A DNA stretch of 64,000 nt. Source: Rhodobacteraceae bacterium DSL-40. GTDB lineage: Bacteria; Pseudomonadota; Alphaproteobacteria; Rhodobacterales; Rhodobacteraceae. A program made the translations under genes and the position numbers. The stretch is taken from NCBI GenBank assembly GCA_003258405.1, contig QKPN01000010.1, positions 81,684 to 145,683 of the forward strand. Reading direction: 5' to 3'. How positions within the stretch are numbered: position 1 is the stretch's first letter; each line of letters starts with the position of its first letter. This document shows, piece by piece, positions 63,001-64,000 of this stretch. The notes beneath the pieces were generated by a model that made no database searches, was not told the origin of the DNA, and was given only the letters and a program-made list of their open reading frames with translations.

Positions 63001-63924
63001 ATGGACCGGCGCATAAAGATCCGCCACATCTCGGCTTTCGTGGAAATCGTCCGCCAGCGCAGCCTGAAGCGGGCGGCCGACCAGCTCCATCTGACCCAGC
63101 CCGCGATTTCGCGCACCCTCGCCGAGCTTGAGGAAATCGCCGGGAAGCAGCTCCTGCTCCGGGGCCGCGCGGGCGTCTCTCTCACGCCGGAGGGCGAGTA
63201 CTTTCTCGGCTTCGCGCAGCAGAGCCTCGTCGCGCTCGAGCGCGGCTTTTCCGGCGTCGCCGCCGCGGGCGGCGAGGATGCCACCGAGATCCGTGTCGGC
63301 GTCCTGCCGTCGGTCGCGACCCGGCTCATGCCCGAGGTCGCGGCGGAAATGGCCGGGCTCGACCGGGTCCGGCTCACCATAGCCGACGGCTCGCACGAAC
63401 ATCTGACCACGCAGCTCCGCAGCGGCCAGCTCGACATGGTGCTCGGCCGGCTCGGCGCACCCGAGACGATGCGCGGCCTGTCCTTCACCCAGCTCTATCT
63501 CGAGGACGTGGCCGTGGTGGTCCGCCCCGGTCACCCACTGCTCGAAGATCCCGATCTGCGCCGGATCACCGAATGGCAGGTGCTCTACCCGCCACCCTGG
63601 GCCGCAATCCGGCCCTTCGTCGAGCGCCTGCTGATTGCCGAGGGCATCCCTCGCCCGGCATGGCGTATCGAGACCGTCTCTGGCGCCTTTGGCCGGGTCT
63701 ATGCCCGGCAATGCGATGCGGTCTGGTTCATCTCCGCCGGGGTCGTCGCCAGCGACATCGCCGAGGGGCGGCTCGCCCGCCTGCCCATCGCGACCGGCGG
63801 CACCGAGGGACCGGTCGGCCTGATGACCCGGGCGGGCGAGGCAGAAACCCCCGAACAGCAGCTCCTCCGCCGCGCCGTCGACCGGGCGCTCGAAACCCTC
63901 GAGGCGTTCCTCGCGGCGTCCTGA
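63001..63924 (+). CDS. pcaQ: LysR-family activator PcaQ
   Basis: 307 residues. N-terminal LysR HTH: ISAFVEIVRQRSLKRAADQL, HLTQPAISRTLAELEEIAG. Effector domain typical of PcaQ (VLPSVATRLMPEVAAEMAGL, GSHEHLTTQLRSGQLDMVLG, RPFVERLLIAEGIPRP). Activates the divergent pob-pca operon, in characterised cases with 3-carboxymuconate as effector. No gene is visible in the last 76 bases of the window. Confidence 0.94.
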   Translation: MDRRIKIRHISAFVEIVRQRSLKRAADQLHLTQPAISRTLAELEEIAGKQLLLRGRAGVSLTPEGEYFLGFAQQSLVALERGFSGVAAAGGEDATEIRVGVLPSVATRLMPEVAAEMAGLDRVRLTIADGSHEHLTTQLRSGQLDMVLGRLGAPETMRGLSFTQLYLEDVAVVVRPGHPLLEDPDLRRITEWQVLYPPPWAAIRPFVERLLIAEGIPRPAWRIETVSGAFGRVYARQCDAVWFISAGVVASDIAEGRLARLPIATGGTEGPVGLMTRAGEAETPEQQLLRRAVDRALETLEAFLAAS

Positions 63925-64000
63925 GACGCGGTTCGCGGATCACCATGGGCCCTGACCGGCCGGGGCAGGCCTTCGTGCGGTCCCGAGGGGCGGTTCTCGC

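Overview
The window looks like a chromosomal segment of a high-GC alphaproteobacterium of the Rhodobacterales (Rhodobacteraceae/Paracoccaceae type). The signs are a permuted two-piece tmRNA gene, the trpG-trpD-trpC-moaC-moeA-lexA gene order, an SOS box of the alphaproteobacterial GTTC-N7-GTTC form, three DctPQM TRAP transporters within 14 kb, and a small protein resembling the head-spike base of the Rhodobacter gene transfer agent. No database search was possible; names rest on motifs, length, family knowledge and context.

Layout. (1) 1-1034: end of glyoxalase I and a DUF1194 VWA-like protein. (2) 1105-1415: permuted ssrA (tmRNA, tag ANDNYAPVRVAA). Its 3' end is the attachment site of a roughly 10.9 kb integrated element (1404-12300) flanked by a 13-bp direct repeat. 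The element has a tyrosine integrase, an AlpA-like regulator, a divergent XRE repressor with twin operators, and a head-only module (spike-base-like protein, TerL, HNH, HK97 capsid, protease, connector, portal). I recognise no tail, lysis or replication gene, which suggests a capsid-forming phage satellite. (3) 12576-20748: four unrecognised proteins, two sharing a short D-N-x-A-x-V repeat, beside a PrtD/HlyD-type type I secretion pair and a LuxR-type regulator with a degenerate receiver. This looks like an uncharacterised secretion locus. (4) 21107-26474: DCC thiol protein, LexA, MoeA, MoaC, TrpC, TrpD, TrpG. (5) 26567-38574: mixed genes including a Moco-enzyme maturation set (CoxE, CoxD, XdhC, MobA-like fusion), a glutaredoxin-MauE fusion, an acyl-CoA dehydrogenase, and three damaged genes (a nuclease with two frameshifts, a VOC protein and a metallo-beta-lactamase protein with internal losses).

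(6) 38712-63924 is an aromatic-acid catabolic island made of three operons, each with its own TRAP transporter. The hydroxycinnamate operon (MarR, TRAP, SDR, enoyl-CoA hydratase, feruloyl-CoA synthase, amidohydrolase-type beta-ketoacyl-CoA hydrolase) should turn ferulate or p-coumarate into vanillate or 4-hydroxybenzoate. The gentisate operon (gentisate dioxygenase, two candidate maleylpyruvate isomerases, fumarylpyruvate hydrolase, TRAP, 3-hydroxybenzoate 6-monooxygenase) handles 3-hydroxybenzoate. The pob-pca operon (PobA, PcaD, PcaC, PcaH, PcaG, a BKACE enzyme, PcaB, TRAP) takes 4-hydroxybenzoate through protocatechuate to 3-oxoadipate under a divergent PcaQ. p-Coumarate can thus feed from the first operon into the third.
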